64,000 nt of DNA from Atkinsonella hypoxylon (GCA_000729835.1 JFHB01000021.1:124001-188000), one strand, 5' to 3'; shown: positions 1 through 12,460, counted from the stretch's first letter. The notes: generated from the sequence alone by a model not told the origin. A program made the numbers and translations.

Positions 1-972
1 TGCCGATTGTTCCAACATCCAGAATCGGGGGTTCCAGCTTTAGCTTAGATCCAAATCAACACATAAAACATGCAGTTCGTGGATTTATGAACATGTAGTT
101 AGACAAGTACGGGAACCGGGTTCGTCCACCTGCGGGACATCGACTTGGGTACAGCTGTGCGCGGCGCTGTGTAATGATAACAGTCTGTGACTCGGGCTTT
201 GTGGTTAGGCTACAAAGCATCAATATAACTGTCGCACAATTTGCTGCGCTTTTGTACGATAATCAAGAAGTGAAGGACTTGTGTTTTAGATAACTACTAA
301 ACTAAGTACAGAAGAGAACTAGTAGGATTTTTCCTCTTATTATATAGGAAAAATAACGCATTTGGTTACGTAACAGCCTGCGTTACCCCTCTTCTGTTAA
401 GATTTTCATACCCCTGTGGTATGCGCCTCCGAGCTCGCAGCTGCACGCCGCGACAATAACCAATGCTGGCAACGGAGATTGAATTTTGGCCAATCAGGGG
501 CTTTCAAGCCACTGATAGATCCACCGGTCACTCCTACATTCGTTTTCTCAAGGGCCATTTCTGCCATTGGTTCACTTCATATAAGTCCAGATGTCGTGTT
601 CACAGCGATGCTTCAACGACGATGCGGCAGAGAGCGGGAAAAAATTCCGGGGGTTTGCCGCTAAGTTCTGGACATCTAGAACCCTTTTTCCCCAGCTTCA
701 ATCGTGTAGGCTGGATACAGTGGCGTCGATAGTGCCACTGCTCCCGCGGGACACAACGCAAAACAGCCTTCTTCCCGTGGGAGACAATATGACAACAATA
801 GTAGCTGAACTAGTAAGCCACAAGGGAAAGAAATCACGTACTTAACGAGCACAAGGTCTCTTTGTTCTCTTCGAGGTCAGACCGTCTGTGTCATGTACGC
901 ACGCGGTTTTGGAGCACGGTAACTGCCAACTTTGCCTGCCCGTGTTGTTGACTTCATTCTTCGACCTGAATA
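1..972. other. intergenic region upstream of the MFS transporter
   Basis: No convincing gene. The short open frames at 416-845 overlap each other in different frames and show no recognisable protein. A 9-bp perfect inverted repeat (ATTTTTCCT at 327-335, AGGAAAAAT at 346-354) could form a hairpin. Two GC-rich palindrome-like sites lie within 240 bp of the downstream start codon and are listed separately. Confidence 0.6.
742..782. promoter_or_regulatory. candidate Zn2Cys6 binding sites (TCCCGYGGGA)
   Basis: TCCCGCGGGA at 742-751 is a perfect palindrome, and TTCCCGTGGGA at 772-782 is a near copy 30 bp away. They lie 190-230 bp upstream of the transporter start. Zn2Cys6 factors bind CGG/CCG half sites, and CCGCGG is an everted CCG-CGG pair. 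Matching sites occur upstream of the PrpF-like gene and near the regulator gene. Regulatory function is inferred. Confidence 0.45.
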
Positions 973-2762
973 ATGAGAGCTTCACACGCTTTCAAGGTGG
1001 ACCCAGCCATCGAGGCCCCGAAGGAAGTCTACGGCTACAAGGTCTATGTCTTGGCGCTCATCAGTAGCATGGGGGCTCTCATGTTTGGTTACGATCTTGG
1101 CTTCATTGGCACAGCAATAGAACTTGAGTCGTTCCAGAGGTAAGCCGATGTCACCCACGCATGAGCCGGATCTACACTGCATCACAAGGGCTGAGCTAAT
1201 GAATCCTCAGAGACTTTCACCTTATCCATGCGAGCAAGTCAGATAAGAAAGCATTCTCGGCAAACATTGTGTCGCTCCTGCAAGCAGGTTGCATTGTTGG
1301 CGCATTGGCATCTGGCCCCATAAGTGATCTTTGGGGTCGACGCCCAACTCTCCTCCTTACATCGCTCTTCTTCAATCTGGGCTCTGCACTACAGACTGGT
1401 GCCAACGGCTCTTGGGCACTCATGTTTGCAGGCCGGGCGATAGGTGGTGTTGGCGTCGGCGCCGCGAGCATGGTTGTCCCGCTGTACGTGGCGGAGGCCT
1501 CGCCGCCCCGTATTCGCGGCCGCTTAGTCGGCATCTACGAGATTCTGGTATCGACGGGCACCATGCTCGGGTTCTGGATTAACTATGGACTGACCAAGAA
1601 TCTGCCGCCGACGTCGACTCAGTGGATCATCAGCTTTGCCGTGCAACTTATTCCAGGATGTTTGCTACTGATCGGCATATTATTGATTCCTGAGTCCCCA
1701 AGGTAAGCTAGATTTTCTCTGTAGAATTATCTGACGTGGACAATCGAAAAGCCGAGTCTAACTCGTCACTACCAACAGATATCTGGCCAAGGCGAAAGGT
1801 CGTGAAGTATGCCTCTCCACACTTCAACGCCTCAGGGGTATCCCGGCCGATCATCCATATCTACTAGATGAGGTCCATTGTATATTACAGCAAATCGAAC
1901 ACGAAAACAATATCGAGGGACGCGGCGTCGCCCCTTTCTTGAAGGAGGTTTCTACCCCCGCGAACCGAAAACGACTCGTCATTGGATGCCTCATGTTCAT
2001 ATTTATGCAAATGGCCGGGTCCAACGCGATAAACTACTACTCACCCACAATCTTCAAAAGCATCGGTTTGACTGGCCCAAACACGGCCTTCTTTGCCACG
2101 GGCATCTATGGCCTCGTCAGATTTGTGGCCATCCTGCTAGCAATGGCTTTTATAGTTGATCGCTTCGGGCGAACAAAGACCCTCATGGCAGGGAGTTTCA
2201 TCATGGTCAGTGGCGATCCCACACACGCATTTGGCTCCGACTCTCTATGGCTGACATACAACAGGCGTGTGCAATGTGGTATATCGGCGCGTACGTGAAG
2301 ATAGCAGCACCTGGCTCATCGTCATCACCAGCCATGTCCTCATCTGGCTACGCTGGCATCGCCATGATCTACATCTACGCCGTGGGCTGGTGTTTCTCCT
2401 GGGCAGGCATTCCCTGGATCTACGCAGCCGAGATATTCCCGCTGCGCATTCGCTCAGCCTGCATCTCCATCTGCGTTGCTGTGCATTGGATCATGAATTT
2501 TGTCATTGCACGAAGTGTGCCCTACATGATTCCCAACATTGGCTACGGTACGTACTTCATCTTTGCTGCCTTTATGACGGCCGCCATTCCGTGGGTATTC
2601 TTCTGTGTTCCGGAAACGAAGAACATCAGCATGGAGGACATGGACGGGCTCTTTGGGGCGCCGTCGATGCATCACTTGTACTCTGATGACGGCAAAAAGG
2701 TAGAATTCGAGGGCGATGCGCAACACATGGAGCACTCGAAAACACCGTTGCCTGCGGCTTGA
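973..2762 (+). CDS. MFS sugar-porter family transporter, quinate permease-like
   Basis: A plasma-membrane proton-coupled transporter of the sugar porter family. Four exons (973-1139, 1211-1702, 1779-2205, 2265-2762) join to a 527-residue protein, the usual size for 12-helix fungal sugar porters. The N-terminus (KEVYGYKVYVLA, then GYDLGFIGT) resembles the quinate permeases QutD/Qa-y more than the hexose carriers. Family signatures are visible: DLWGRR after helix 2 (residues 95-100), PESPR at the end of the first half (216-220) and PETKN after the last helix. All three introns are GT-AG and 59-76 nt. The gene faces the PrpF-like gene tail to tail, and both have a TCCCGCGGGA palindrome upstream, which suggests uptake of a substrate metabolised by that neighbour. 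The substrate cannot be told from sequence; quinate, another organic acid or a sugar are possible. Confidence 0.9.
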
Positions 2763-3329
2763 GAGACAGTCAATAGTTTTTGCGTGAGCATATGGTTCTA
2801 CTGTTCATGGGGTGATTTCAGGCGTTTTTTTTTTCTCTCAAGGGCGTATATCAATGGTAGCAATGGTTTTATAGTTGTGTGGCCATCGTGTTATAAGTCT
2901 AATTACGAAGCGATTCTTCAAAAATGCTCGGGGTAAAGTCTCGCCGTGATGGTCATTGAATTGTTGTGGCTTACTGCCCAATCAGCCTTGTACAAATACT
3001 TCACTACCCTCAGCCGTCTTTGCACAAGAATCCAAGCTGAAGCGCAAGAAACGTCGCAGTCGTGGCCGCAAGAATTGTACCAGTCCCATCCACCAAGACA
3101 CAAGAACTCATATGCGCATAATGTAGTCATAGTCGCCTTTTATACGAACCACTCTTCAGACCGTAGCGACAAATCACTTGCCAAAGTCCAAGACAAAAAC
3201 CACCCACAAGCCACTTAATTTTCCAACCAGCACGTGTCAAAGTCTCAAAGCTCATCAGCACCATAACTATCAAAGAAGAAAAAATTCTATCGCTTCTCTA
3301 TTCAATCTTTAACTGCGGCTCGTCCTATA
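2763..3329. other. convergent 3' intergenic region
   Basis: The tail-to-tail spacer between the transporter and the PrpF-like gene. It contains T-rich stretches near 2825 and no credible gene. Confidence 0.6.
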
Positions 3330-4627
3330 CTACACATAGTAAGATACAACCCCCTCAAATAATCTCCGTGCCGTACGCGAAACCGCACACCCGCGCACTT
3401 CCCCCCTGGCATCAACATCGACAACCACCTCAATGACGCCCTTGTCATGGGCGATCCTATACCTTGACGCCGCCATAACACCATCCCCCTTCCCAAGGCC
3501 ATCAGCCGGGCACAGCCCGTTGAGCTTAGGCATAGCGTCCGACAAGGCAGCTGCAATTGTGCCAGGGTAGCTCAGCGCCGTGGCGAGACACACTGCCCCC
3601 GTGAGCTGGAAGCTGGGATGCGGCAGGCCCATAGAGTACGATTGCACCCTGATATCCGCCCGCCCGGGGCCCTTTTCCTCTTCGCAGCGGTACAGGAGCG
3701 CGATTTTAGGCGTACCCTTCGTTTTGGCTGCCTCTTCGACGGTCGCGGCCAGACCCATGGCCACGGCGCCCTCGCGACGAATCAGCTCGACCAGACCGTC
3801 GAATGGCATTTCAGGAACAGCCGATTTGAATGCAGATAGAGCTTCTCCGTCGACGAAGACGAATGGGTTGGCTGCGTCGATGAGCGTCACTGGAACGTCA
3901 AATAGGGAGGCATTGAAGATGCCGGAGGGCGGTTTGACACGCAGAGTTTGTCGTAGGTGACCTGATGGGAAGAGCTTGCCCGTCATGCTTCCTGCTGGAT
4001 CTCTGAATGAGCATCGGACTTCGCTGCCGGGAATAGGTATCCCTGGCATGTTGTACGAGCCGACTTCGAGAAAGTCTCCATCCTCGTCGAGCTGCACCGT
4101 TTCCACGATGATGGCGTCAGTGTTGGTGTTGTACACGCGGATGTCCATCTGTACCCAAAAAAAAAAAATTTCAGTATAATCACCTCAAGCGTGATGAAGC
4201 CAAAGTGTATGCGTTGGGCACGCAGACAACGTACAGTTTCCTGACCAGGTCGACGCTCCACGAGACCATGTTGCAACGCAAACGGGCCTACGCCAGACGA
4301 CACATTCCCGCACGTACCCGTCATATCAATCGACTCTTTGCCAACGGCCACTTGGACAAAAGTCCACACGACATCAGCATCAGGGCGATGCGAAGGTTCA
4401 ACAACAGCCACTTTGGACGTCGTGGACGCGCCGCCGCCCACGCCGTCCATCTGACGCACATCGTTCCCTCGGGAGCCTAGTGCCGAGACTAGGTGTCGTT
4501 TCCAGTCTCTCGGGTCGGCGGGTAGATCTTTGCGATGGATAAAGAGCGCTTTGGATGTACCGGCTCGCATCAAAGTACATGGTAGCAGGCATCGCCTGGG
4601 CCGTTTGGTCGTATCTTGAATGGCCAT
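3330..4627 (-). CDS. PrpF-family protein (methylaconitate/oxalomesaconate-type isomerase)
   Basis: Two exons on the minus strand (4627-4235 and 4148-3330) give 403 residues, close to bacterial PrpF (about 400). The N-terminus (PCTLMRAGTSKALFIHRKDLP), the GNDVRQMDGVGGG segment and the TGTCGNVSSGVGPFAL segment are typical of the PrpF/DUF453 family. This family has the diaminopimelate-epimerase fold and catalyses cis-trans or allylic isomerisation of small unsaturated tricarboxylic acids. Bacterial PrpF acts on 2-methylaconitate and GalD on oxalomesaconate. The 86-nt intron ends in a long T tract and CAG. The exact substrate is unknown. Proximity to a permease and a Zn2Cys6 regulator favours a role in carboxylic or aromatic acid catabolism over the general methylcitrate cycle, but this is inference from context. 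Confidence 0.85.
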
Positions 4628-5706
4628 GATGTGAGGAAGTGAAGAGAAAGTGGGATATAGCTATAACTGGATTTGTTTTCAAAGGTGAGATTGTGTTGAG
4701 CGAACTCGGATGATACTCATGTACGGATTTCGAGGTAATGCGACTTTTGGGCTGAAGTTCGAAGGAAGTGCTTGAGGGAAGAGCATAACCTGAAGACTGT
4801 GCATTGACCCGGCTGGCCGGCCAGTTCAAGCAATATATAGTACATCCTTTTTTCTGGAAAGAAGGGTGATATGACGTGTGGTCAAAATTAGTCTCTACGT
4901 GTAGTGTAAGTGGTAGGTATCACGGCTTCGGATCATCAGGTATTGTTCCCGCGGGAAGACCCTATAGAGAGGCCCGCGGGAATGTGAGTGGAGCCGAGAT
5001 CGACCTGCGCCCCACGTTTCAACGGCGTCTAATATCGGTGCCGACATCGTGTTCCCGCGCGATCATCTAAATTAGATGCACAAGACGGGAACTCTGCTGC
5101 AGTTTCGCATCGTAAGGATTTGAGTTTATATTTCGTCTCTTGGTTGAAACAGCCAATATGGACACAACACGACTGCCTAATGTGTCAAAGACATAGTGAA
5201 GCGAAGTACCGAACTGCCAACCCAACTACACCCCATGTACGACAGACACGTTCTTGTGGTTTCGTCGCTCTAATAGGGCGGAGACTCTTCGTAGTGTCTT
5301 TTTAAGCATTATCATAACTCCCGCGAAGACTGAACGTTCAAATTGGCTCCAGGGCACTTAAGCCCTCCACAGCCACAGCCAGCTGGCTCAACGAGGCTAC
5401 GCAGATCGTGTCTGCCACCTAGGCTGTGTTTCCAGGACAAGGACAAAGGCGTGCTGGACATTTGCAAAAAGCGACGGATTTATCTGTTCCGCCATTCCAG
5501 ATCCTTTGAAACTCTGATATTATGTGTCGCGTGACCTACTCCTAATACCATGCTCTGTTCTGCACTTCATCCAGATAGCATGGATGAGCTGACTGCGTTG
5601 GGTTCCAATAGCTGTCTATGCACAAGAGATCGTAGCAGCACGGCTTATCCATGCTTCTCCGATCAAGCCTATGCATTCGGGTTTCCACAAGGATCGCCAG
5701 CTTTAA
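4628..5706. other. intergenic region between PrpF-like gene and regulator
   Basis: It holds the promoter of the PrpF-like gene and the 3' flank of the regulator, with two GC-rich palindromic sites at 4946-4982 listed separately. No open frame here looks like a protein. Confidence 0.55.
4946..4982. promoter_or_regulatory. paired TTCCCGCGGGAA-type palindromes
   Basis: TTCCCGCGGGAA at 4946-4957 is a perfect 12-bp palindrome, and CCCGCGGGAA follows at 4973-4982. They lie about 320-355 bp upstream of the PrpF-like start codon. The same core occurs upstream of the transporter (742-751). The adjacent Zn2Cys6 gene is the obvious candidate binder. Confidence 0.5.
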
Positions 5707-8228
5707 TCACGTAAATGACCCACCATTCATAGCGAAGGGAAAGGTGTTGTTGAAGCCAAACAGCGGGTCATCCATTGCAGCAAACTCATCCGTCTGCGAG
5801 TCTCCTAACCCTGCTGGCCATGCAGAATGGGAAGTGTAGACGGTAGTACTAGGTATCGACATATGAGGTGCAGAGGCAAAGTCGCTCGGATAACCGCGAT
5901 GCTCATGCGGCACATTCTGCCCACTCCGAGCGTGGCTCAGGCCAGACCGTGGCCCATCTTGATCAAGAGCAAGTATTGGCCTAGCATTGGAACCGCTCCC
6001 ATCCTGTAAAAAGCTCTGGATAATGCCATCAATGTCCACCCATTCCGAGTGTGAGGGGCCGGTACCCCCGCTGGCAGCGGCATTCGACGCAGCAGACGAG
6101 AATTGAGTCACGCCACAGCCCTCAGGAGCGACTCCAGGAATTTCAACCTCTGCATTTGGACGTGAATCCAACGTCGGCGCCTCGCCAGCTGGTGGCGCAA
6201 GCTCAGCAAAAGTCGTCGGCGAGTAAACCTGTGTGGTAGAGATATGAGCCGGTCCCTGATCGACGACAACTCCAAGCTTCTTCATCAGCGTCTCGATCAC
6301 CATGGCTGCCTTGCGCACAGCGAAATTGGTCTCTTGGTTCTCCTTGAAGACAGCCATGCAAGTCGCCAGGTTTGCGGAGATGGTCGACTCGTTCCGACGT
6401 TTGGCAGCGATACGAACGACAATCGTGGCGGCCACATATGTTGCGTACGACATCAGGTAGGGAGCACGCCGTATGGAAAACGCTTTGTGGTAGGCGCGAA
6501 GGATGCTGCAGATGTTGGACGCCGCGGTGGCGCATTTCATGAAGGAGTCCACCAGCATCGAACGAGACGTGTTGTACAGATGCCCGTCGGCAACGAATGG
6601 ACGGTGTAGTAGAATGATGAGCACGTTGTGCATGGCACTAGTCAAAATCAGCATGTTGATCTGGACGCAGTTTGGCAGAACTCACTGCAAACTGAAAACA
6701 TGTGGGGGTGGGAAAGACGTTAGATCCCGGGGGTTAGCCAAGTTCAACTGGATATGCTCCGGCAGCGCATTCTTCCACTCGTCTAATTTCCGCTGTAGAC
6801 TTTCCAGGGTGCTGGATAGCTTGGCGGGCGTCTGGTCAACACTTCGCTCGGTATAGATACTGCTGAGGATATCACTCATGGCGAGAGAAAGCTGGCAGAG
6901 TGCCGCAAAGGTAGACACGCTATAGGCGGGTGAGCCGGGGTAGTCTGTAGTTCTCGAAGAATACGCAAACGGCTGCCAGTATTCCAGCTCCTCATAAGTG
7001 TCCAGAAACTTGATGGGCACAAGCAGGTCTGTGTCTCTCAAAGTAGCAGGCCGACCCTGGTACAAACTTTGCATCTTGTCGACCACAAAAGCACCCCAGA
7101 ACACACGTCGTCGGATCTCCAGATCTTCATCGGAAAATCGCTCCGTCCTGCTCAGATCAACATGCATGCCAAGATCGAAGAGCATGCGGAAGGCCAAGCC
7201 GGCGTACAACCAAGCGGCACTGCGCTCATCACCAAGGGCAAACAGTGAGTTGGTCATCTGCAGAAGGGCTTGGATAGTCGTGATGCTGCTGCAGTCCAGC
7301 GCACTGCCTAGAAGCTCGCGTACTCGACTTCGGAATCTCCAGCCAGCTGTGCGCACATCGCTGGGGTCTTTACGGACCTCGAGCCTGGGGCTGAACTTGG
7401 AGGCGCCAAAGTATATAGCGTTGAGAAGCAGCTTCGAGAAATACGGCCCGCCACATGCCATGTCTCTCATGAAGGCAGGCCGGTAAGTCAATAGGAAGGA
7501 ATGATGTTGGCGGTTCCAATGGATGGAGAGTAGATGCATGCCAAGCTCCGGATCAACTCCATCAAAGTCCAGCTTTCCCCGACGAAAGTTTAGATTTTCA
7601 AGTTGGCGTTGTCGGGCAGCTTCCGCAACGAGGCCTCGCTCAACCCACTCATCCGCCACCTGAGGACGCGTGTTTCCTTCATTTGAACGCTCCAAGATAT
7701 TGTCCTCATACAGCGTGCTGGTTCGGCTATGGTAGGACGATACACCATTAGCCGACATAAGAATTCGAGCAACCCCTCCCTTAGCAGAGACGGACGGAGC
7801 GTTGGGCGTCTCTATGAGAGGTGAGGCAGCATCGGGGCCCTCGTTGTTACCAGCCGAACTGGAAATGTGCGTGTCCCTTGTAGGAGTAGGAGACGGCTCG
7901 CTATCACGAGCATTGTCTGACTTTTGGCGTTTGGCTTCACGGTGCCGTCTACGACCAACCTCTTTCTCAACTTCCCCGACAGGCTCATACACGCATTCCT
8001 GGTCGTAAGCCTGGCAGCTAAGACAAGTAGGGTGGGCTCCATTGCATCTGATCTATTCCGTAGGTACAGCCATATCTGTGTCAGCAGGTCAAAAGCCGGC
8101 AGATGTGAGACACTGAGACGGGGAGTATGTCGACCAGGAAGAGGAAGCGAGATTGAGAAGTTGGAACCCACCTTGCGGCGACGGCAGAAGCTACAAGCTT
8201 CGGCTGCTCTTTTGCGGCAGCCCGCCAT
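5707..8228 (-). CDS. Zn2Cys6 transcription factor with fungal_trans domain
   Basis: A nuclear regulator of 784 residues from three exons (8228-8172, 8052-6686, 6637-5707). Joining exons 1 and 2 creates a perfect C-x2-C-x6-C-x6-C-x2-C-x6-C cluster (Cys 12, 15, 22, 29, 32, 39), which validates that intron. A basic linker follows (RRRHREAKRQK), then a fungal_trans middle domain with RRRVFWGAFVVDKMQSLYQG. The second intron is only 48 nt but restores the conserved HAMHNVLIILLHRPF segment. I chose the Met 11 residues before the first Cys; an in-frame Met at 8417 would add 63 residues of unlikely composition. The gene sits beside the PrpF-like enzyme and near the permease, and probably controls them. 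A TCCCGTGGG site at 8307-8315 near its own start would fit autoregulation. Confidence 0.88.
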
Positions 8229-10443
8229 TTCATCAGGATGCAATGCACCAGTATCTTCCCGTGGTAGGGCGGGGGAGCAAGGATGTTGAGACGGGAAGAA
8301 AATGCCCACGGGAGAGATGGTTCTGTATTGACTAACTATGTGATGGATGGCAATTGCGGGAACAAGCATGAAGCTTAGCGCGGTGGCGGGAAAGAAGACG
8401 TCCGAGCTCGGGATCAAAATTGATCAAAATCTCACTCATGGGATGTGTGAGTCGTCTGGTAGTCAGTGGCTATATGACTGAAAGTGAGTGATGCAGCGAC
8501 CGCGACCGCGACCGATTCGGAGTCAACTCCGCAACGCCACTTTTTGATTGCGTTCAATGTTGAATTCGATATGCTAGACTCTAGTGTTTCCCAGTGCATC
8601 ATGACCGTTTTGGAAGGTGGACGCACCGTGTGAACTTGACATCGAGATGAGATGCCCATGGTGCCGCCATTTCTCTTCCCTCACAGATCAACTGCCACCG
8701 ACCCGACTTTTTGTTCACGAGACCTGGTTGTGCACTCCAACGTGGGTTGTGAGGCCTCAATTAAAACGTCCGGCCGGTGGCTACCTACCTTGTAGTGGAC
8801 CAATGAGGACTAGCGAGGCTAGAAGTACTTCAAGAAGATAGGTGGACCCCGTGACCCTGGCCGTTGGAGTAACTCTACGGAGTATTACTCGGCCGCCGCG
8901 GGAGAAAAAAAGAAAAAAGAAAAAAAAAAAAGGCGCCAGGCTGTTGTAAATCGCATCTAACCCAGTTTGCACTAGGCTCTTGATTGCCACACCCCATAGT
9001 GTATTGCATAAAATACTCAGAAAGTCTTGGGATCGCAACTCCCTCCTTAAACACCAAGAAATAACTCTGCATTCGAGCGAGCTGCACAACTTACGCTGAT
9101 TTATTAGAGGCTCTTTGGCGATTGAGTATTTAAATGCTCTTTTTAAGAAAAGAAAAAACACTATGTTGTGTTAAAGAGAGAAGGTAAAAAGTGCACTTTT
9201 ACACAAGAGCTGTAGAGTGTAGGCCTCAAAATCCATGGCCTCTGGTGACTAAAAGAGTCAAGCGAATCACGAGTGCCATAGAGATAAGGAAGGAGTAACT
9301 TACGTGCAGGACGTGGGAGGTAGGAAGAGGGTGTGCGTATAATTTCGTGGGTCCTATTGGGGCTGCGATTTTTTTTTTTTTTCTTTTTCTCTGCTGTGGA
9401 ACTACTCTCGCCGCTGCCTTTACAGCAGGCAAAGAAAGGTATAATAATCTTCTGTTCGGGCTGGCTATCGTAGCCTTTCCGATACGACGGTACCGACATT
9501 AATATATGACCAGGAAGAAGGCAATGCTGCATGGCCTTTTTTCACTTTGTAATGCGGTGAGGGGGCAACAAACCAGTTTTTTCAACTGTTTGGTTTGATT
9601 GTGTTTGGCAAACATGAAGGGAGACGTCATGTTTGCCAGCAAAGGAACTAAAGTGTGTTATATGGAACAGTAAGCCAAGTGACGGCAGAACTCTCTGAAA
9701 AACATCTTTAAATGAGAGAAAACGGTCAGCAACTCTGTACGGTTCCCTATAAAAGTGACAAAACAAGAGATGGCAGAAAAGATACAGAGGACTCACCCCA
9801 ACTTGTCTCAAAAGTCAAGGGTTGCATGGCCGTTGACGCACGAGAAAACTGACAGCTCGAAGAAGTAACGTTAGTCCCTGAACAGCTTGTCAGGTAGTTA
9901 GAGGTCGGTGGATCTAACAAGCTTGGGGACTGCACATGTCAAGAGGGATCGCGATGACCCGCAGAGGGTGGAACGCCGACCTGTACCTGATACTTCCAGA
10001 ATAAACTCTCGGTGACACAAGATTGGGACAAGAGAGACCTATCTTCACGGCTTCCAATTTCGCATTCTTCTTCAGGTGGCCGTTCGATTGGTGTCTTATC
10101 TCTAGCCTGGTTATGACAGTGTCTTTGCTGGCGTTTGCTGAAGAACAGCATTTATGTGCCGAGGAAGCCGTTCGCACCGGTGCTTGCAGCCCATGAACCC
10201 ATGATTCCCACTGTTATTAGACAGTGGTCATTGAGGCAGGACAAAGCGTTGAGAAAAGAACAACGACGGCAATAACTTCAAGAACAACACCTCTGAATCA
10301 CAAGACTGCTCGACAATTTGTATAGATCGCGTGCGACAAACTTACATCATTGGGAAAACGGGACGAGGCTACCACCAGTCAATCATATTCAGCACTTTTG
10401 AAACCCGCAACTCGGCAGTATCTGCTGTGCTGGTACCGCAAGA
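8229..10443. other. gene-poor spacer with homopolymer tracts
   Basis: No supportable gene in about 2.2 kb. The part next to 8228 is the regulator's promoter and includes TCCCGTGGG (reverse strand) at 8307-8315. A-rich tracts near 8905-8932 and a 13-T run near 9369-9381 create spurious Lys/Phe-rich open frames. A TACGGAGTA element lies at 8876-8884. Confidence 0.55.
8307..8315 (-). promoter_or_regulatory. TCCCGTGGG site near the regulator start
   Basis: CCCACGGGA on the plus strand reads TCCCGTGGG on the minus strand, the same core as the sites at 742-782 and 4946-4982. It is about 80 bp upstream of the chosen regulator start. Autoregulation is inferred only. Confidence 0.3.
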
Positions 10444-10629
10444 ATGTGTACACAGATAGATGAGAAATATCTGTGCGGGCACACCTCAATAGGTGGCATC
10501 AAATGGTGCGACCGGATTTCCAAAGGTTGCAAGGGGCCCAGTCCCGAGCATGAGGTGAAATATGCTACCACAATTTGTAGCGATTGCGTGCGCAAGCGAA
10601 CGCTACCGAAGCCTCGTGTTTGCAAATGA
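10444..10629 (+). CDS. small Cys-rich protein, putative metal-binding
   Basis: An intact 61-residue frame from ATG to stop. It carries six Cys and a CGH motif: Cys 2, Cys 11 followed by Gly-His, Cys 22, Cys 29, and a CSDC pair near residues 45-48, ending in VCK. The layout (MC at the start, Y-x-CGH, spaced single Cys, then C-x2-C) resembles a loose class of short fungal proteins with a CGH and paired cysteines, often thought to bind zinc. It lies alone in a gene-poor region with no gene neighbours within 2 kb. No signal peptide is visible, so it is unlikely to be a secreted effector. The function is unknown. It could be a chance frame, but the spacing of cysteines argues against that. Confidence 0.45.
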   Translation: MCTQIDEKYLCGHTSIGGIKWCDRISKGCKGPSPEHEVKYATTICSDCVRKRTLPKPRVCK

Positions 10630-12349
10630 GGCTGTTTTTTTTTTTTTCGGAACGGCATGCCTGCTTCGACGGTGAAGACGCCGACTAGACATGCCGTGAG
10701 ACCCGAGACCGTGGATATCACTACGGAGTGATTTAATAGCATCACCATTCACTTTTCAGCTGCACGATTACCAACACTATATGCGACGATTCTTTGAATG
10801 GCAGATCCTGAAGACGGAATACAAATGTCGCTCGCTGAGGGGAGGGGAGCTCTTGCTTTAAGTTGTACTTTGGTCCAGAAAGCTCAATCGTTATATGTTT
10901 AGTTTGGACGGCTGCCACGACAAATTCGCAATGGATTAGGCAGAAGTCGTCTCGATGGCGGCGAATGTGCGGCAGCAGTAAGGACCACCATTTGTCGAAC
11001 TGTAACCATCCATAATAAGAGGATATGATTGACAAAAGACTAGGATGCTGGCCAACCGAAGTAATCGGCATCATAGGCGCAGCAAAAGCGTCGGATAAGC
11101 TGCTGTTGAGTTCGAAGCTATGTTGAAGCTGCTGCTAAAGCTATGTTGGTCTTTTCGACGCTAAAGGTTTCGCTAGTCTTCACTTTTTTTTCGCAGCTTC
11201 AACAGAATTCAATAGAAAAGGTCTTGTTGATGGCAGAAGGTCCCTATATAAAGTTTTTTAGTCTTTCCCTCCATAGTCAGGGAAAGTGGCGCTTTTTGCG
11301 TTTTGTATCATTATGCAAAGCAGCAGGGGAAGGAAGGTGGAGAAGCGTACCTTCCCGTTTTGGCTCTATAAGACGACAGTCCGGCCGGTGGGGTCCGTGA
11401 TCTTCTGTTATTTTTCATTATCAGTTTTGGCAAACCGTCTGGTCATTCGTCGCTCATTTTAGGATGTATTTTAATATAAGAGATCACAACTACTATAGCA
11501 GGAATCCCGCTGCATAGGGAAAGACCTGAACTGAGACCTTTACTAGGAACCTTCTTTTATGAACTGATGTAAAGCTGCTAATAAAGTGATTGCTAGCGCA
11601 AGTTTTAAGCGTTATAAGATGTAACAGCAGATCTAATTTGAACAGCCGCTTGTTCCAACGCTCTCCTTGCGCCTATAATGCTCATAATTAGCCACTGTAG
11701 GCTTCATACTATAGCGATTGCTATAGTACTTATCTCTTCACGCTTTCTTTTTTTCTTTTTTTCTTTTGTTCCGTAAATTAGGATTGTTTAAACCCTACAT
11801 CTTCACGATGCTGCATATCACAATACGTAAAAATTCTTATCAAATAATAGCAGGACTATTTAAGAAATTGATCCAATTAGAATGAGGCAGAAAAATGTTC
11901 TTCACAAGTCACCAGCCCATGAATGATGCAAAGCGTGAAGCTACGCTTCTCACTGCCCGCCCTCACCTTGGGTAAACATACAATTCTCAGGCAATGCTCC
12001 GCTTTACTTGAAGAATAGAGGACTTGCGTAAGAGGCAGAAACCGCGAGTTGACCAAGCTTATAGATGAAAACGGAAAGTAGGGAATTAATTCACGTCTCG
12101 GCAACCGCCAGACCATAGGGTGAGGCAGTCATAAACACAGACGAGTACCCTGGCAAGCTAGTAGATCGTGCGTAGGGTGCGATTGCGAGTATGAATGCAC
12201 TCTGTTAATTCTTGCTAACAATATGGAGCACGATTTGCAATGTTCAGCGTTTACACGTAGGCCTCGCGCCTTCAATGCCCAGTGAGAGTTGTCTGGAACA
12301 CGTCACACAAGGAGTGGAGCGAAGTTCCTGGTGATAACATCCTACCGTA

Positions 12350-12460
12350 CAATAGGTACCTGGTAGGTAGACAGTCAAGATAAGATGTATTTGCATGACA
12401 CCAGTAGGTACCTACCTTGGCCTAGGTACCTAGCTACCTAGGTAGGTAGGCAGATAATAG
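12350..12460. repeat. GGTACC/CCTAGG/GGTAGG-rich repeat cluster
   Basis: Interleaved GGTACC, CCTAGG, TACCTA and GGTAGG words form a low-complexity, largely self-complementary stretch. The same word family recurs near 27360, 37115-37175, 55400 and 63285-63340. Confidence 0.7.

Noticed and set aside
8896..8903. CCGCGGGA near an A-rich tract as a further regulator site
   Set aside because: Only a half match to the palindrome and nearly 700 bp from the regulator start. Too weak to group with the others.
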